The notes under the pieces were generated by a model. That model did no database searches. It saw only the letters and a list, made by a program, of their open reading frames with translations, and had not been told where the DNA came from. The position numbers and the translations under genes were made by a program. From Galaxea fascicularis (lineage: Eukaryota; Cnidaria; Anthozoa; Scleractinia; Euphylliidae), in NCBI GenBank assembly GCA_948470475.1, contig OX419338.1:1473159-1537158 (forward strand): a DNA stretch of 64,000 bases, read 5' to 3'. Each line of letters starts with the position of its first letter. Within the stretch, counting starts at the first letter, position 1. Positions 1 to 12,800 of this stretch are shown one piece after another.

Positions 1-184
1 TTGCAGGAAACGTTTGGACTGTGCTGCAGCTTTTAGTGGTACTGGTCCCAAATGAATTTTGTTATAGCATCTCTAGTTCCTTGTGCGCTCAGCCTTTCGC
101 TTCGGCAGATAACGTAAACATCGACCATGATAATTCTCGCCATCATAACTTATCCAATAATTTTGGAGTTGTTGTCATACTAAC

Positions 185-361
185 ATTATTTTTCAGCAGG
201 TGTCGCATGGCCTCCTGGACATTCCGTATCTGGTTTATCCGCTTGCTGGCTGGCTCGGCCCTGGTCACTTGAATCTCAAGAAGAACTTCAACAAGAGAAA
301 GTAGCATCTGACCATCTCTTAACTGGCCTACAAGGTCGGAAACTTCAACGGGAGGCTTTGC
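185..361 (-). CDS. CH-domain exon of a dystrophin/spectrin-superfamily gene (partial, runs off left edge)
   Basis: A 59-codon phase-0 exon on the minus strand, with an acceptor CAG just upstream of 361 and a donor GTTAGT just below 185. It encodes the middle of a first CH (actin-binding) domain: the 'DLxGQLRDGQMLLSLVEVLL' helix followed by 'NQIRNVQEAMRHLLKNN'. The same segment of the plus-strand dystrophin-like gene in this window is split over two exons (29495-29590 and 30658-30735), so this gene either lost or never had that intron. The next exon toward the 3' end should lie left of position 1. I could not find the upstream exon carrying the 'KTFTKWVN' helix. The gene is transcribed away from the dystrophin-like gene, head to head. 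Family membership is well supported; the exact paralogue is not known. Confidence 0.75.
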
Positions 362-666
362 CTGGTAAACAAGACGTTTTGTGAATTAACTTTTACTCCA
401 ATAATAGTACTGTTAGAATGCAGACTAGTCGCTTCAATTAAATGTGTACCAATAGGCTAACCATGGCCAGCAGTCTCTGAAAAGCCTGAATCACCAAAAG
501 ACTAATTATGCCGGATGCCTGTTGCAGGTCGCGTTATAAATTCGGTCGAGTTTCACGGGGGACCAAATGGCCCAAAAATGTGTCATTTAGACTAATTTTG
601 GGTCTTTCGCCCATTTCTTCACCAGACTTGGCATATACGCTTCGGTTGTTGTCCCAATCGTTTTGA

Positions 667-1015
667 CATGGGTTGTTTACCATTTACTTGGGAAAACCGG
701 TTGGTCGACGGTTTGTACAAATGGTAAGCAAAAATCCCCAATGCAAAATTCCGTTCGGGATTGGCGTGTACCATTGCACAACCCCTAATAAATAACACGT
801 GACACGCATCAAAATTGGAGTAGGGCTTTGAACTGGTGAACATCACTAATGGTAAACACATTTTCCCTTCGGAAATTCCGGTTGGTGATTTTGGACTACC
901 TTCCAAGACGTCCCGAAAATTTTGGAAATTTTCCGGTCGGGAACACCAAAATAGCCTCACCATTTACATTCCAACCAAAATTTCCGAATTTTTTTAGTAA
1001 ATGGTAAACAACCAT
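667..1015. mobile_element. MITE-like element with inverted ends
   Basis: The left end reads CATGGGTTGTTTACCATTTA and the reverse complement of the right end reads CATGGTTGTTTACCATTTAC, so the ends are inverted repeats. The interior repeats the same words (GGTAAGCAAAAA, ACCATTTAC) and has no coding frame. A non-autonomous DNA transposon of about 350 bp is the best reading; a target duplication was not resolved. Confidence 0.55.
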
Positions 1016-2349
1016 GATAACCAAAACAAAATCTCAAATAATGACGTCACAAATATCTTTGATATCAAGTTTCTTATTTCAGGCAAAACGATGTGCTCTT
1101 TGAAAGAAACCAAGTCATCAGTGACATACTATTTTTCAAAAATAAAACTCCTTGATAATTGTTTTTCAGTTTTTTTCCAAGGAAGCTAATATTTTGGAAT
1201 TTCCGTTTTCGACTTTAGAACGACAAAATAAGTGATGACGTCACAAAAGCAGTTTTGTTGCAGTATCAGTGATAGAAAATTTTTTCATTCTGTTCTTTTG
1301 TATTTTATTTGTTCTTGTCATGAAGCAAAACCAATCTGCAACATAACGAAAAATGGTTGTACCTAAAAACAACTATAAATTGAAAACATTTTACAAGGGG
1401 GTCATCTCTTCTGGGTAAACTTACGTCAAACTTTACAAAAATCATATCTCAGCTAATTTTTGTTGTATCGACAAACGGTTTGCGGCATTTAACTTGTCGT
1501 GATGTGTTCCTTCGCATGCAAGGATTTTAGTAAATTGGAACCAAGACCCTGATATGACGTCATCAATTGTGACGTCATCATTTGATGTGTCCTGTCAAAA
1601 CTGATGTCAAAATAATTTGAATATTTTCCAATGCCCACGTGCCACGTTTGGTAGGTATATGATGAACAGTAACAAAGATGTTGCAAATTATATAAAAAAC
1701 CCATGAACTTCATGACACATTTGAGGGGTGGTTTGGCCCCACCGTGAATTTTGTTTTCTTCGTAGACACATATGGTAATTTTTTCCGGTTGCCCACGGGA
1801 TGCCTCGAGATGACGTTGAATTCAAAATGGCTTCCGTCTCACGGCTTTACGCGTGAATAGTTTGCCGTCCTCGGAAGCAAAACACAACTCGAAAGAACAA
1901 GTCTAAAGAACACTCCACAGAAGAAGGAAGAAATTCCTTTTCGGGGACACATTGTGGTTTTGTCAAATTGTGCCTTCGTCACTCAGTACAAATCACCAGG
2001 GGCTGTAGACTTTCTCCGAAACGTTTGAGCGCTCGCTTTGGTATTTTGCATTAAACCGTGCATAATTGCATAAAGTGTGCTTTGCATTTGTGTTTGCCAT
2101 CGATCGAGCCAACGTGTTCACACGATCGAACCAGCGTGTTCACCTGCCGGAACTTATCGAAGATTTTCCATTCGTTGGTGCGTTTAAACAGACACTTTGT
2201 GCTTACATCACATCGCTAAAGACATCCCGCTTGAACGCCAAAAGGCGTCTTGTTAGAAATAGTTTTCATTCTTTGGCACTCTGGTGGAAATGATAAACTT
2301 CACAAAAAAAAGTGTTTCAATTTTTTTTTGCAAAAAAGGAATAAGAATA

Positions 2350-2480
2350 AGGCTTGACTACAGTCGAACCGCTATTAAGCGGCCACCCGCTATTACTTTT
2401 TATACGCAGCTGGTAATGAAAGTCCAGATGAGGGTTCCTATCAAGCAGCCGCTATCCATTTCCCCGAGGGTGGTTGTGTT
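2350..2480. mobile_element. Possible pogo/Tigger-like DNA transposon remnant
   Basis: The sequence TACAGTCGAACCGCTATTAA at about 2358 resembles the CAGTCGAACC-type ends of pogo/Tigger (Tc1-mariner) elements, followed by GCGGCCACCCGC. No opposite end was found, so this is a weak call from one motif. Confidence 0.25.
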
Positions 2481-3341
2481 ATAATGTTAGGCTGCACATA
2501 CCTAACACAGACTGAGACGATTATCATATATCCACAACGCAAAACTGTAAATGCACAGAACTCTCAAAGCTACTGCAGTTACAATCTCCATGGAAAGCCC
2601 TTATTCTTATCAGATGAATGATGACAAAATCGGCTGAATTCATCATATTAATTGTCCGAGTATAGTTTTTATTGTTTATTCTTTTGTCCGGTTTCTTACT
2701 TTGGCTAGCTGCAGGTTTATCCACCGTGTAAATACCTTCTTGTGCCTATTTATTTGGTCGGCTGTAGAGAAAAAAATCAGTAAGTATAATCAAACAAAAG
2801 CTTTCCTGTTATAAATTCCATGTAATAATCATGACAGTTTTAAGAGGTCATTCTGATCACTTAAATTAAAATTATCTCGAAAACACTTTAATATAAATTC
2901 AAAGATATATCGCTACAAATATGGGACAACTCAGAACCTGTCATTTGTTATTACAACTGTTTTTTCTTTTACTGTTATTGTTATCATTACCGATATTATT
3001 ATTGATATTATTGTTATTAGATGGGAAGATTGTAGCGCAATGTTATATAATAATTTTTCATAGCTAAAAATCAGGGCAATAGTCAACATTCGAGAAATGA
3101 TGAAGGACACCTAAACTCAATATTGACTACTGTCAAATGCTAAGATTCAAAAGGAACGCAAACGCTGACTTGATACTCCAACCATCTCTTGAGCTGTGTC
3201 CGCAGGTTTGAACGGAACGATTGCAACACTGAAGACGCATAATTTACACAGAGAGCTGGGAGTGGAGATGAGGTGGTTGTAAAGGCCAGATGGGGAAGTG
3301 TTTGAAAAAATATTCTTTACGCGCCCGGCGGGATTTGGGAA

Positions 3342-3599
3342 ATGTCGTTAACAACCAGTCTTAAATCTTTTACGGCAGCCTTTGCGCAGACCGGAAAAGC
3401 GTTTGTAAGACTTTTCGAACAGCACGTTCGGGTTAGGACTGCCACTTTAATTGTAAAGATATGGCTTGGGTTTAAGCGGGAATTTCTGAATGCACTCGTG
3501 GTATGCACGAAAGTACCAATCATCCATCTGTCAAAAATGCTGTACCTGTATGTTGAAGAAAATTTTAACAAAATTGACAGACTTGAAAAATACATTTAG
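3342..3599 (+). CDS. Unrecognised 85-codon ORF
   Basis: An uninterrupted ATG-to-stop frame with mixed codon use. It encodes alternating amphipathic stretches (for example 'FAQTGKAFVRLFEQHV' and 'FNKIDRLEKYI') and stops at TAG just before an AT-rich stretch. It could be a terminal exon of an unseen gene or a decayed element. I recognise no domain. The antisense frame is also open here (3317-3595), which lowers confidence. Confidence 0.25.
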   Translation: MSLTTSLKSFTAAFAQTGKAFVRLFEQHVRVRTATLIVKIWLGFKREFLNALVVCTKVPIIHLSKMLYLYVEENFNKIDRLEKYI

Positions 3600-6500
3600 A
3601 ATAATAAATATTTTGCTCTTAAGGGCTCGTTTTTACGTTGCTAAGAAACTAAAACGTGTTTTCAAATCTCAGACAAGTCCATTCCACTCGAACGAGTCCA
3701 GCAGTTCCCAGTTCTGGCCTGTCAACACTGAGATTCGTGAGAAACAGAGCTCAATCCAGTATTACAGGTTAAGGGGTGTCGCGACATTTTCACGCAATGT
3801 GAACTCAATTAGTTGCGTAAAAAGCATGAGACAGCGCTCCGCTGGCCACTTGACATGGTTACAAAAGCCAATTATGAGATGAAATTGGCGGTCATTTAAG
3901 CACGCGACTTTACATTTAATTCAATTTATGATAACGCATGCATAAATGAAAACATTAAACTTAACTTAGCTTCTGTGAACTTACATTTTTGTAAATCTGC
4001 ATCTGTTACTCCAAGATACAAAAAGCAGGCATAAAAATTCAGTATTTGAGGGTAATTGATTTAAACTACAATTCTGCTCAGTAAACCGAGAAGATGACAG
4101 AAGTGTTTCAGTGCGGTGCCAATCGGAACTATTTTTGCCACAAATTGGAGAGCAAGGAATGAGCAAAACAGACACTTGACGATTCCACACAAAATACCCG
4201 TTTGTGGATATTTGTAGTCCTTATTCAAATGTATTCTCTGAGTTCCAATTCAGTTCTCAAAAACAAAAGGTGTTGTCAAAATCAAAGAATTGATATACGA
4301 GTCAGGTACAGAATTTTAGTTCAGTCAATACGACCAATAAATCTCTCCGTGATAATATCGTCATCGTTATTAAGCGGCTGATTTTAATGATTGTGATCAC
4401 AGGTTGGTTACTGTAAGATCAGAAAATACTCTATACACTCAGGTGGCTGGTTATACTGTTTATGATTAAGGCCTCAAACCCGGCTTAGGAATTATTTAAA
4501 ACAATAATAACATAATTAGAATACATTCTTCTCTTGGCATCAATAAAATTGGCGGTTGAAAAGCACAGTGTTTTAAGACCAGTTTAGAGGTAAAAACCTT
4601 GAAAGCAGTACGGTGGTATCAGGGATAATAAACTTGAAAGAAAAAAGCCAAAACATCAATTGATTCTGTAGTTTGCAATGTTTTCTTCCCCGGATTTTCA
4701 TAATTGTTACTGCACGCTAGGAAATTACTACGTACTGAGCTTGTAAAAGCAAATAGCGATACTCTCTGATCTCAGGTCATTTACCTTTCATGGAGATGTA
4801 TTCTGTATTCATGGCCGCTCTCGGTTTTGAACTTTCAGGCAGCAAAACGTCAAACTGTTTCACTCGTGATTGCTGTGTCTGATGCGTCGTCGGAACTCAC
4901 GCTCTGCTTGAGAGAGGTGCTTCAAGGAGTTTTAAATAATCAACTCGACTTAGGAGCCATGGCTTCGTTTCCCTTGCGACGAATTGCGTTTGATCGACAG
5001 TGTCCAAATTAATGGCCACTTGGCGAGAACTTACGACATAAATCCCTTTTGGTTGTAAAGTTTGGTTAATTTCAGTTGGGTAATTATATGCCGTGTTGCA
5101 TGGTCAACTTACTTCCAATGGAGTCCATAGGATGTCACGCAACAGTTTTTATTTTAAAATCTATGTACCGCAGGCTCACAGTCGTTACCTTTGGTGTTGA
5201 ATGTTGGCTTTCATCTCAGTTCCGTTGCTGCTGGTCTTAAATTCAGTTGGTGAGTCAAACCTTTTATTTCTTGATAAAATAAATGAAAGAAAAAATCTAT
5301 TATTTGTAGATAACAGAGATTAGTACTACCTCGAAATAAAAAAAAGGAACAACAACGATAACAACAATGACAAACAAACAAACAAACAAGAAAAAAGGAA
5401 AGAAAGAAAAAAATGGCGATGGAAACCAACTCCCGGGACCTGACATAACTCAAAGGACTCAAAGTTCAGTTCACCTGTTCTATTTATACACTTTGTTTCT
5501 GCATTTTAAAACTTTGTGACAGTCTGTCACTATTTTTAAAAAGTAAATTGGTCTTAATTTGACAGATAAGGCTCAAATAACCCTCTTGGTCTGCCTCCAT
5601 GCCTGGTTTGTGCAATTTTAAACTTTTTTGCCGCCGGCCTCGCAATGAAAATGCGCAAGAAAAATACAGCTATTAACCCAACTACAGAGACAGCTTCGTG
5701 ACAATGTTTTTATACTACTTGGCCAGTGTTTATACTTACCAACACAACGAACATCAAGACCACTGACGGCATTTTTAAGCCATGAAAAAGGCATTAAAAA
5801 CTTTGTAAATTCGTTAAACAGAGCTGAAGAGTCTCCATGTCAAAGCTTTTGTTTTCGCGTATCTTCACCGGGCTTTTCAGTAACGCGAAACCATTCAAAA
5901 GTGAAACTGCGCTACGACCAAGTAAGTGCAATTTATATTTGTGGGTAATGAAGCGTCTCCTTTGTTATAATACATAATGGGATTATAACGAGATACCTTG
6001 AAATATTCTCAGCACTGAACTGTTCTCTTTAGTTAGATTTAATTAGCGAATCAAACATAATACATATCCATACTTTTAAACAGAGCCCGCGGAGAAATTT
6101 TTAAAGTGCGGGGGCGCTCCCGCCTCTTCAACAGAGGGGAAACAGAGGCGAGGTGACTGACTCAGTTTAATTCAAGAGACTTATTCCGTCAGACTTGGAT
6201 GCTTCGCCAGCTTTAACGGGCCACATTTTGAAAACGTATTTCACTAAATTGATGATTTTTCCCTCATAAAAATTGGGCGACCCTGCCCCCATTCCCACCC
6301 ACCCCCCCTTTCCCCCTTCCCCTGCGCGCTCCCTGTTAAAGACATAGAAAAAAAACACAAGAATAGTTTGTGCACTAGATTCGAATTTATGTTAAGACTA
6401 TCATACCTGTTCTTGTTTGCCGTCATGGACATGAATTTCATCCTGTCGAGATTGCATGGCTTAAGGAAGACTTCCGTCATCAGAGCATACAAAGTTTAAA

Positions 6501-7391
6501 CAGCGTGCACGTGACAAAATATTCACTTAGCAAACTGTCCACATTTACACAAACTTTTAACAATTCGAATTTTAGAAAATTTGCCATTTACATTGAGCGT
6601 TCAGTACCGCCTTCGGCAAATTCCCAAGGAAAACATCGTTGGTATGAAACCCTGTTTTCAGTACTTTTTTCCTAAACAATACCAGCGATTTTAACACTAA
6701 TAAAACGGCCAGCAATAGAATGGAAATTAATTAATGACGGGTTGTGGAAATGGTTCGTTTGTTTACATCTTTGTGTTCCTCAAACACAACCTTTGAACGA
6801 TCTCCCGTTGTGTCCGCTGAACGTCATTCATTTACAAATATAAACAATCTCTAATGTTACGTTTATTTATGCTATTACATGATATTAACTGTTGGCTGTC
6901 TGTAGATGTTTCATGTAATTTTTGTTTTACAAAAGAAACAAAACGCAGCCTAGCTTCTATAACCTCTTCAGAGGAAAAATAAGTGATAACGAATTTAATT
7001 TAATTTTCGACAGGTCATGAAATCATCGTCTCGAGTTGAAATAAAGATGAATGAAATATATTTATGTGTTTGCAAACAAAAGTTAATTAGTTGAAGAGAG
7101 AGTAAGACAAGTGCTATTGTTCCAGAAGAATAAGATTAGCTTTGAATAGAATCAGATTGTGTGTGTGTATTCCAATATGAGGTGCCGAATGTAAGGGAAG
7201 TTGTAAGAGAGACAGTCCGAGTTAGGACTATGATTCCAGCTCTTGGAATTGGCACCCTTTTGCTCTCGGCTTCAAAGGGTTAAAGCAGTATACATCGCAC
7301 AGATTACATGACGCATACTCAACATAACAGCGGTCTCTCTCTTGCACGTTAACCTTTTCGCTGATCTGAAATCGGCTGAATCCGTTAAGTA

Positions 7392-7568
7392 AAGCCTTGG
7401 CCAAACGAAAATGTTTGGCGACCAAACATCATCAAACAAACATGAGAACAAAAGAAATGTTTGAAGTTGTTTGAATGTCGAATGGAGTTCAAACACGTTC
7501 AAACACCATCAAACGTTTGGTCACCAAACAATGTTTGATGATGTTCGGTCACCCGTTTGGCCAGGGCT
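7392..7568. mobile_element. Hairpin MITE (about 177 bp)
   Basis: The element is largely self-complementary. Its left end AGCCTTGGCCAAACG matches the reverse complement of the right end CGTTTGGCCAGGGCT, and the inner arms carry many GTTTGATG/CATCAAAC words. TAA flanks both sides and may be the target duplication. Short ORFs reported here on both strands are artefacts of the palindrome. Confidence 0.6.
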
Positions 7569-8136
7569 TAATAATTTAGAAAAGTGTACGTTTAAGTTGT
7601 CGATAAAATTGCGCAGACGTCTAATCTCTTCAACAGAAATCCAGGGCAGAAATGCTTTACAATTCTAACAGGACGCTTTAACCGGCAAAGTGGATTCATT
7701 TTAAATATTGCATTTTGTGAAATCAAGCTGTTCGAGACCACATATAAATGTTAGGTCTCTAAAACAAATCGTGTGCGCGGGACCGACGCACTTCTGATCT
7801 TTCACCTATCCTAGCCGAACTTTTTCTTGTGCCGATATATATGTTCCTTACACACGGGAAAGAACACGTGTGTGATGCCGATAGCATGACAATCAAGGCT
7901 ATTTAAATATCTAAAACATAATGATTGTTCTTCCCGGCGAACAAAAGGTGCGATGGTTTACTTTTAAATTAGTTACTTTTTATAACGGAATTTTGAGCCC
8001 ATAATAATTACCAACTACGTCTTACATAATACACAAAATGGGTCAACATAATGAATCAACTAAAGGATAGTCAATTTTTTTCATTCTGTAAAACATCAAA
8101 CTCTGAATATCAATTCTCTATGGCACGCACACTAAA

Positions 8137-8403
8137 GGCTGGTTCACACTTTGACATAAGCATAGGCATAAGCATAAGCATAAACATAGAGCATAGACAT
8201 AAGCATAAGCAAAACTGATATATGTGTCAACCGGGGTTACATAAGCATAGGCATAAGCATAAGCACAAGGAATAGAACTTTCTCTATTCCTTGTGCTTAT
8301 GCTTATGCTTATGCTTATGCCTATATATACTTATGTAACCCCGGTTCACACTTGTATTTTTCTTATACTTATGCTTATGCTTATGTCAAAGTGTAAACCA
8401 GCC
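8137..8403. mobile_element. MITE made of CATAAG minisatellite arms
   Basis: The terminal inverted repeats are GGCTGGTTCACACTTTGACA on the left and its near reverse complement on the right. They are flanked by the 5-bp direct repeat CTAAA. The body is an array of CATAAG/GCATAA hexamers in one arm and CTTATG/TTATGC in the other, including a long hairpin between GGGGTTACATAAGCATAGGC and its complement. No coding capacity. Confidence 0.75.
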
Positions 8404-9772
8404 CTAAATTAGAGCAGCGTAGGCGGACTGTCATCCTCGATCACGTCACACGGCCCTTAACATGAACAGCCCTTGTCATAGCAATGGACGTTTTGTAGAC
8501 CTATAGGTTTTACAGTGCAACTACTCCGACCAAGGCCACCCAAGAATTATTTTTACAAACCGGTCAATAATGTTCGAGTCATGAAACAACAGAATAGCCG
8601 CAATTTGAATTTTGTTGTGCTTTGATAGTGAGTAAATTTGTCATACATAATTCATTTTGTCAAAATCCATTGTTCCGATGTGAAATTCTCATTGGCTAGT
8701 TTGCAGGAAATTTTCCTGGGTGGCCTTGGTTGAAGTAGTCGCACTGAAACAAAACTCACAGAAAGCGGCAAAATGATAAACAAAAGAGAAGCAAAACGTG
8801 ACCGAAAGAGCAACGACGAAAAAATAGGACGAACGAACCAACAAACATACCTGTACAAGCAAACGAATGCATCTGTCCAAAAAAACAAACAACAGCGCCA
8901 AAAAGTAGCAAATACCCGAAACCTCTTGAAATTCTAACAACCACGAAGTTAGTTTAGACTTTCTAGTCATTAAATCAACTTCCTACCCTAAAAATTTAAA
9001 GAAATCTATCAATTTGAATTAATTTAGTGTTTTATACCGATTTGGTTTAAAAATATCGCTTACATTACCCTAATTTAAATCTTCCAAAACATTGTATTTT
9101 ATCTTCCTGCTGTTAAAAATAGATGGCTGTATATCTTTTTGTTACTATTATTTCTTGATTATGCAATTAAAGTAGCTTTACATTTTATCGTGTAACCAGC
9201 TTTTCGACTAACCTCATATGCAGTCAGTTCCTGATTACTTCAAGTACATGTTTTTTTTCTAAATATGAAACTTGCGACAGGCAGAGGTCGATTCCTCGGA
9301 ACATTCATCATAGACTTCCCTAGCAATGAGGGTTGAAATTTGCTTTTGATATATTACGACATTGGGAGGACATTAATTGTTTACGTGCGTGTTTATCTGC
9401 CTTTCATTTTGGGTCGCTCTTCAGTGATAACTTTAGTAAGTCATAACCTGATGGCTAGCGTCAATGAAAATAACGCTGCTAACTGATTTTAAGTCGAATT
9501 GTATTTCGTTAGTTTAGATTTTCAGCTCTCTGACAAGCAATACGTTGCATAGAAAGACCATTTTCGTTTCCTAGAAATGAGATATAATGCCGAATTTTGG
9601 CGCGCGAACTCATCAATCTATATCGAATGACAGACGTAAATCAATCACGAAATAGTCACAGTGACGTCACAAAGACTACAACAGGATGTTCTTTACAACG
9701 TTGATAAGGCTCAATTTCAACCCGTCCTCCATTCATCAGTCCTTTCAACGCTTTCTGTTAAACTAAACGAAG

Positions 9773-9881
9773 ATGAATGTTGAAGGCATAGTTCACAGGG
9801 AGGTGATCCGCCGACCCAGGTCAAGAGTAGAAGTTACCGTACACTTGCAAAAATTCAAAGGTGACATCAGTTTACCTGAAG
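9773..9881 (+). CDS. Alternative first exon 1a of the dystrophin-like gene
   Basis: The ATG is in a good context (ACGAAGATGAAT) and the exon ends 'DISLPEG' at the strong donor G|GTAAGT in phase 1, exactly what the common exon 2 at 21636 needs. It encodes 36 basic, beta-like residues starting '[14 protein letters not shown]'. The intron to exon 2 is 11.75 kb. The promoter should lie just upstream, in an AT-rich stretch with TATAAT near 9590. Confidence 0.75.
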
Positions 9882-12800
9882 GTAAGTGACTAAAACCTCT
9901 AGCTGAATAAGTTAGTTGCTTTCCGGGAAGGAGAATCCCGGTATCTCTGAAACAGATGTCTCGTCATAGTCATTCAACCGTACTGATCCACATAGGGTAA
10001 GAAAGATCCTCCGAAGATCTTAGTAATAAAAGGCGCGAAACTTATGTTTAATATTTTTTACGGTTAGGCATGTAACAGAGTCAACTTGTTAAACACTCGC
10101 TTGACTGAAATAATGGAACCAAGGTTTTGGTCCAGTTTTCCGATTTCTGTGCAAACTTTTCTTGTTCTTGCGCAGTACATGCTGTTTCATTCAACTAGCT
10201 TAACAGTATAGAAACCCTCACCTGAAAATCAGTAAGGTTGACGGAAGAAATTCCTCATCACTCCAATTTAGGAAGGCCAAAACACACCAATAGACGCAAG
10301 CAACACAACAGAGAATCAGGCCAAAACACACCAATAGACGCAAGCAACATAACAGAGAATCAGTGCAAAGGCCAGCATAAAAAGCCAAAAAAGGCTGTAC
10401 CATGATCACAAATGTTACAATATTGTTACAACTGAGAGAGCGAAATCGCAAACCAAAATTCACAGCAAGATATATCTGATAAGTAGTTCGACTGAGAAAT
10501 GTGCATGATTCCTACAATATGTACTGATCTTCTCAATTCTTCTCAATTATTAGTGGTAAATTCAGCCAAACTAGACTGAAAATGGTACATCTTCGGAGGA
10601 GGAGAGAGATTTTGCTTCATTTACTTTCAAGGGCCAAAAGGTTTGCTAATCGCGTCAATTTACTGCATATGCGAGAGTGAAGAACCCAATCTGCTTCTTT
10701 GCTAGTCTTAGAAATGGCCATCGATTGAATGGGCCATGAAGCGTGCGTTACACTAAAATCCAGATAACTATGTCAGACCTGTTAGGTATTTTTCCAAAAA
10801 CAGTTGTTAAACCGCATTAGTGCTATTCTTAGTGTTTCATAAATTTATGAATGTCTTAAGACCGGGCTTTCAAATCCCACCCCACCCCCTAAAACAAACA
10901 TGATCAAAACTCTGGAGGAATAGGTCCCTGTATGGGTGGCTAATTTCAGTTATTCCAAATTTCTTCAAATTGCACCGCCGAGGAACTCTTTAATTCTGCA
11001 AGTACAGTATTAGCCGAAAATGAGAAGCTGTAATTGGCAAGAAACACACCGGAAAAATTTTTGCTATATTACGTGTGCGAATGACGTCAAAAATTATCAT
11101 TGGCGGCCAAGTTGGACGGATTGACGATTTAAATCGGTGAATGTCTCACGCTCCATTTCCATTCTCAAATTACTGCAAACACACCTTGCAGGCAAAATGG
11201 AATGAAAACAGTTATATCATGTCACTTGAATTTGATAACGACTTCCTCTCAAATTTTTGGAAAAACCTCAGTCAATGTCACAACTGACAGTTCCTCTCAG
11301 GACTACACTCTCGCCTGGACTGCACTCTTCGCCAATTTATTCACTAAATTAATTTTTAAAACAATTATCTGGCAAATTTTCACCAACGAGATCAAATTTT
11401 AAGAAATCAAAACAGAAACAAAATCGTATGAACGTCAAGTTTTAGCTTTCGACAGCTTTTGAAAATCTGATGAATCTGATATAGGATCTCCCAGAGTACA
11501 GGTGACCGAGTCCTATAAACTTCAGCCTTTGTTTTATCCGTTTAAATATCAGAACTTCCGATCATGTGGCTCAGTTGTGAGTTTAATTAGCTGGCTTACA
11601 AACAAAAATGAGCACTCTTACGAAACACTTGACAGAATCATATTTAACGGTACAACGACAGTACCAAGGGAACCACGTTACTTGGTGATATGTGTACGCG
11701 TTTTATGCACATGATCGACCCGACGAAGAATATTCGATTACCACATGCATGTTTACTGGTTCAATTTTTGCATGTTAGCTGTGGTTTAAAATGGTCTATT
11801 TAATGATAACGAACATAATTTTTGGCAAGGAGGCTTGCAAGTGTGATTAAAAAGAAAAAGAAAGGCGCATCAGTCATGCACTCATGCATGTTCTCATTTT
11901 TTCTTGGTTGCTTTACAACAGGCTTTAAAAACTACCTGACTGCCATTGGTGTCGGCCCCTGCGTGAGACAGTTCAACTATTTCGATGCCTTCGTCCCGTC
12001 AATAGTATTGTGTCCGGTCTTAACTCAAAGCAATTCACGTAGACATGTAAAAATGGCTGCGGGCTCTTGAAACAACGCGTTAGTCTTTTTTTTTTTTTTT
12101 CTCAATCGGCTGGTACATTTGAATAACAAAAACTTGAATAATAACAGACAGAATGAGTGGAAGAATGATACAGCGCTACACGTTTAGTAACACGTGGTTT
12201 GTTATGTATGATTCAGTTCGATACAATCAAATTTTCCTGTATTCTATTGCAAATGGTAAAACGTATACACAAGGCAGTCTGGTTTAAGTCCTAGGAGAAA
12301 AAACAAAACAAAAAAAGACGGTAGTTTCAAAATTAACGACGGTACCGCTGATCTCCTACTCGCTGACTGTCGCCAGTAACTCGTAACTCGTCAACTCTCT
12401 GCGACTCCAGCTTTGCTTCTTCAAAGGCACTGACAATTTGCCTTGTTTTGAAGACAACAATAAGTGGAATGAAATTTTTTGAACAGTAAATTTATTTGTC
12501 TGTTGGTTGTGGTAGTGCCTATTTAGCGTGGTCGTGTGGTCACGTGGTTGACATTTGTTTTCGGTTTGTGTCTTTTATCGTGCTGTTGCGTGCAGAATAA
12601 TCCCTCGATGAACCCTAATGTCATGTTATCTAAATCGAAATGCAAAAAAGAAAATTATAGCATTCGGCAGGAGAGAGAAATAACAATTTAGTAGTGGCAT
12701 TAGTAAAACTTAGTTTTAAATAAATATTGTTATGGCTGTATAAGACGTCGACGTTGCTAGAGAACAGATGACTTCAAAAACTATGTCTTCCGTCATTGCC

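Larger units (their letters stand above)
362..9772. other. Intergenic spacer between two divergent CH-domain genes
   Basis: About 9.4 kb with no exon I can defend. It holds MITE-like elements (667-1015, 7392-7568, 8137-8403), a possible pogo/Tigger-like remnant near 2350-2480, simple A/C-rich repeats near 5335-5410, a GC-rich remnant near 6085-6345, and two unexplained open frames (3342-3599 and 4839-5012). Promoters of both flanking genes should lie here. Confidence 0.6.

Noticed and set aside
5211..5462. 83-aa minus-strand ORF with Phe/Cys/Leu-rich, membrane-like sequence
   Set aside because: Created by an A/AAAC simple repeat on the plus strand; low complexity, no start context or splice signals.
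8034..8060. Plus-strand codons reading TKWVN, like the CH1 first helix
   Set aside because: The residues before and after do not match a CH domain and the stretch has no acceptor; the real exon is at 21636.
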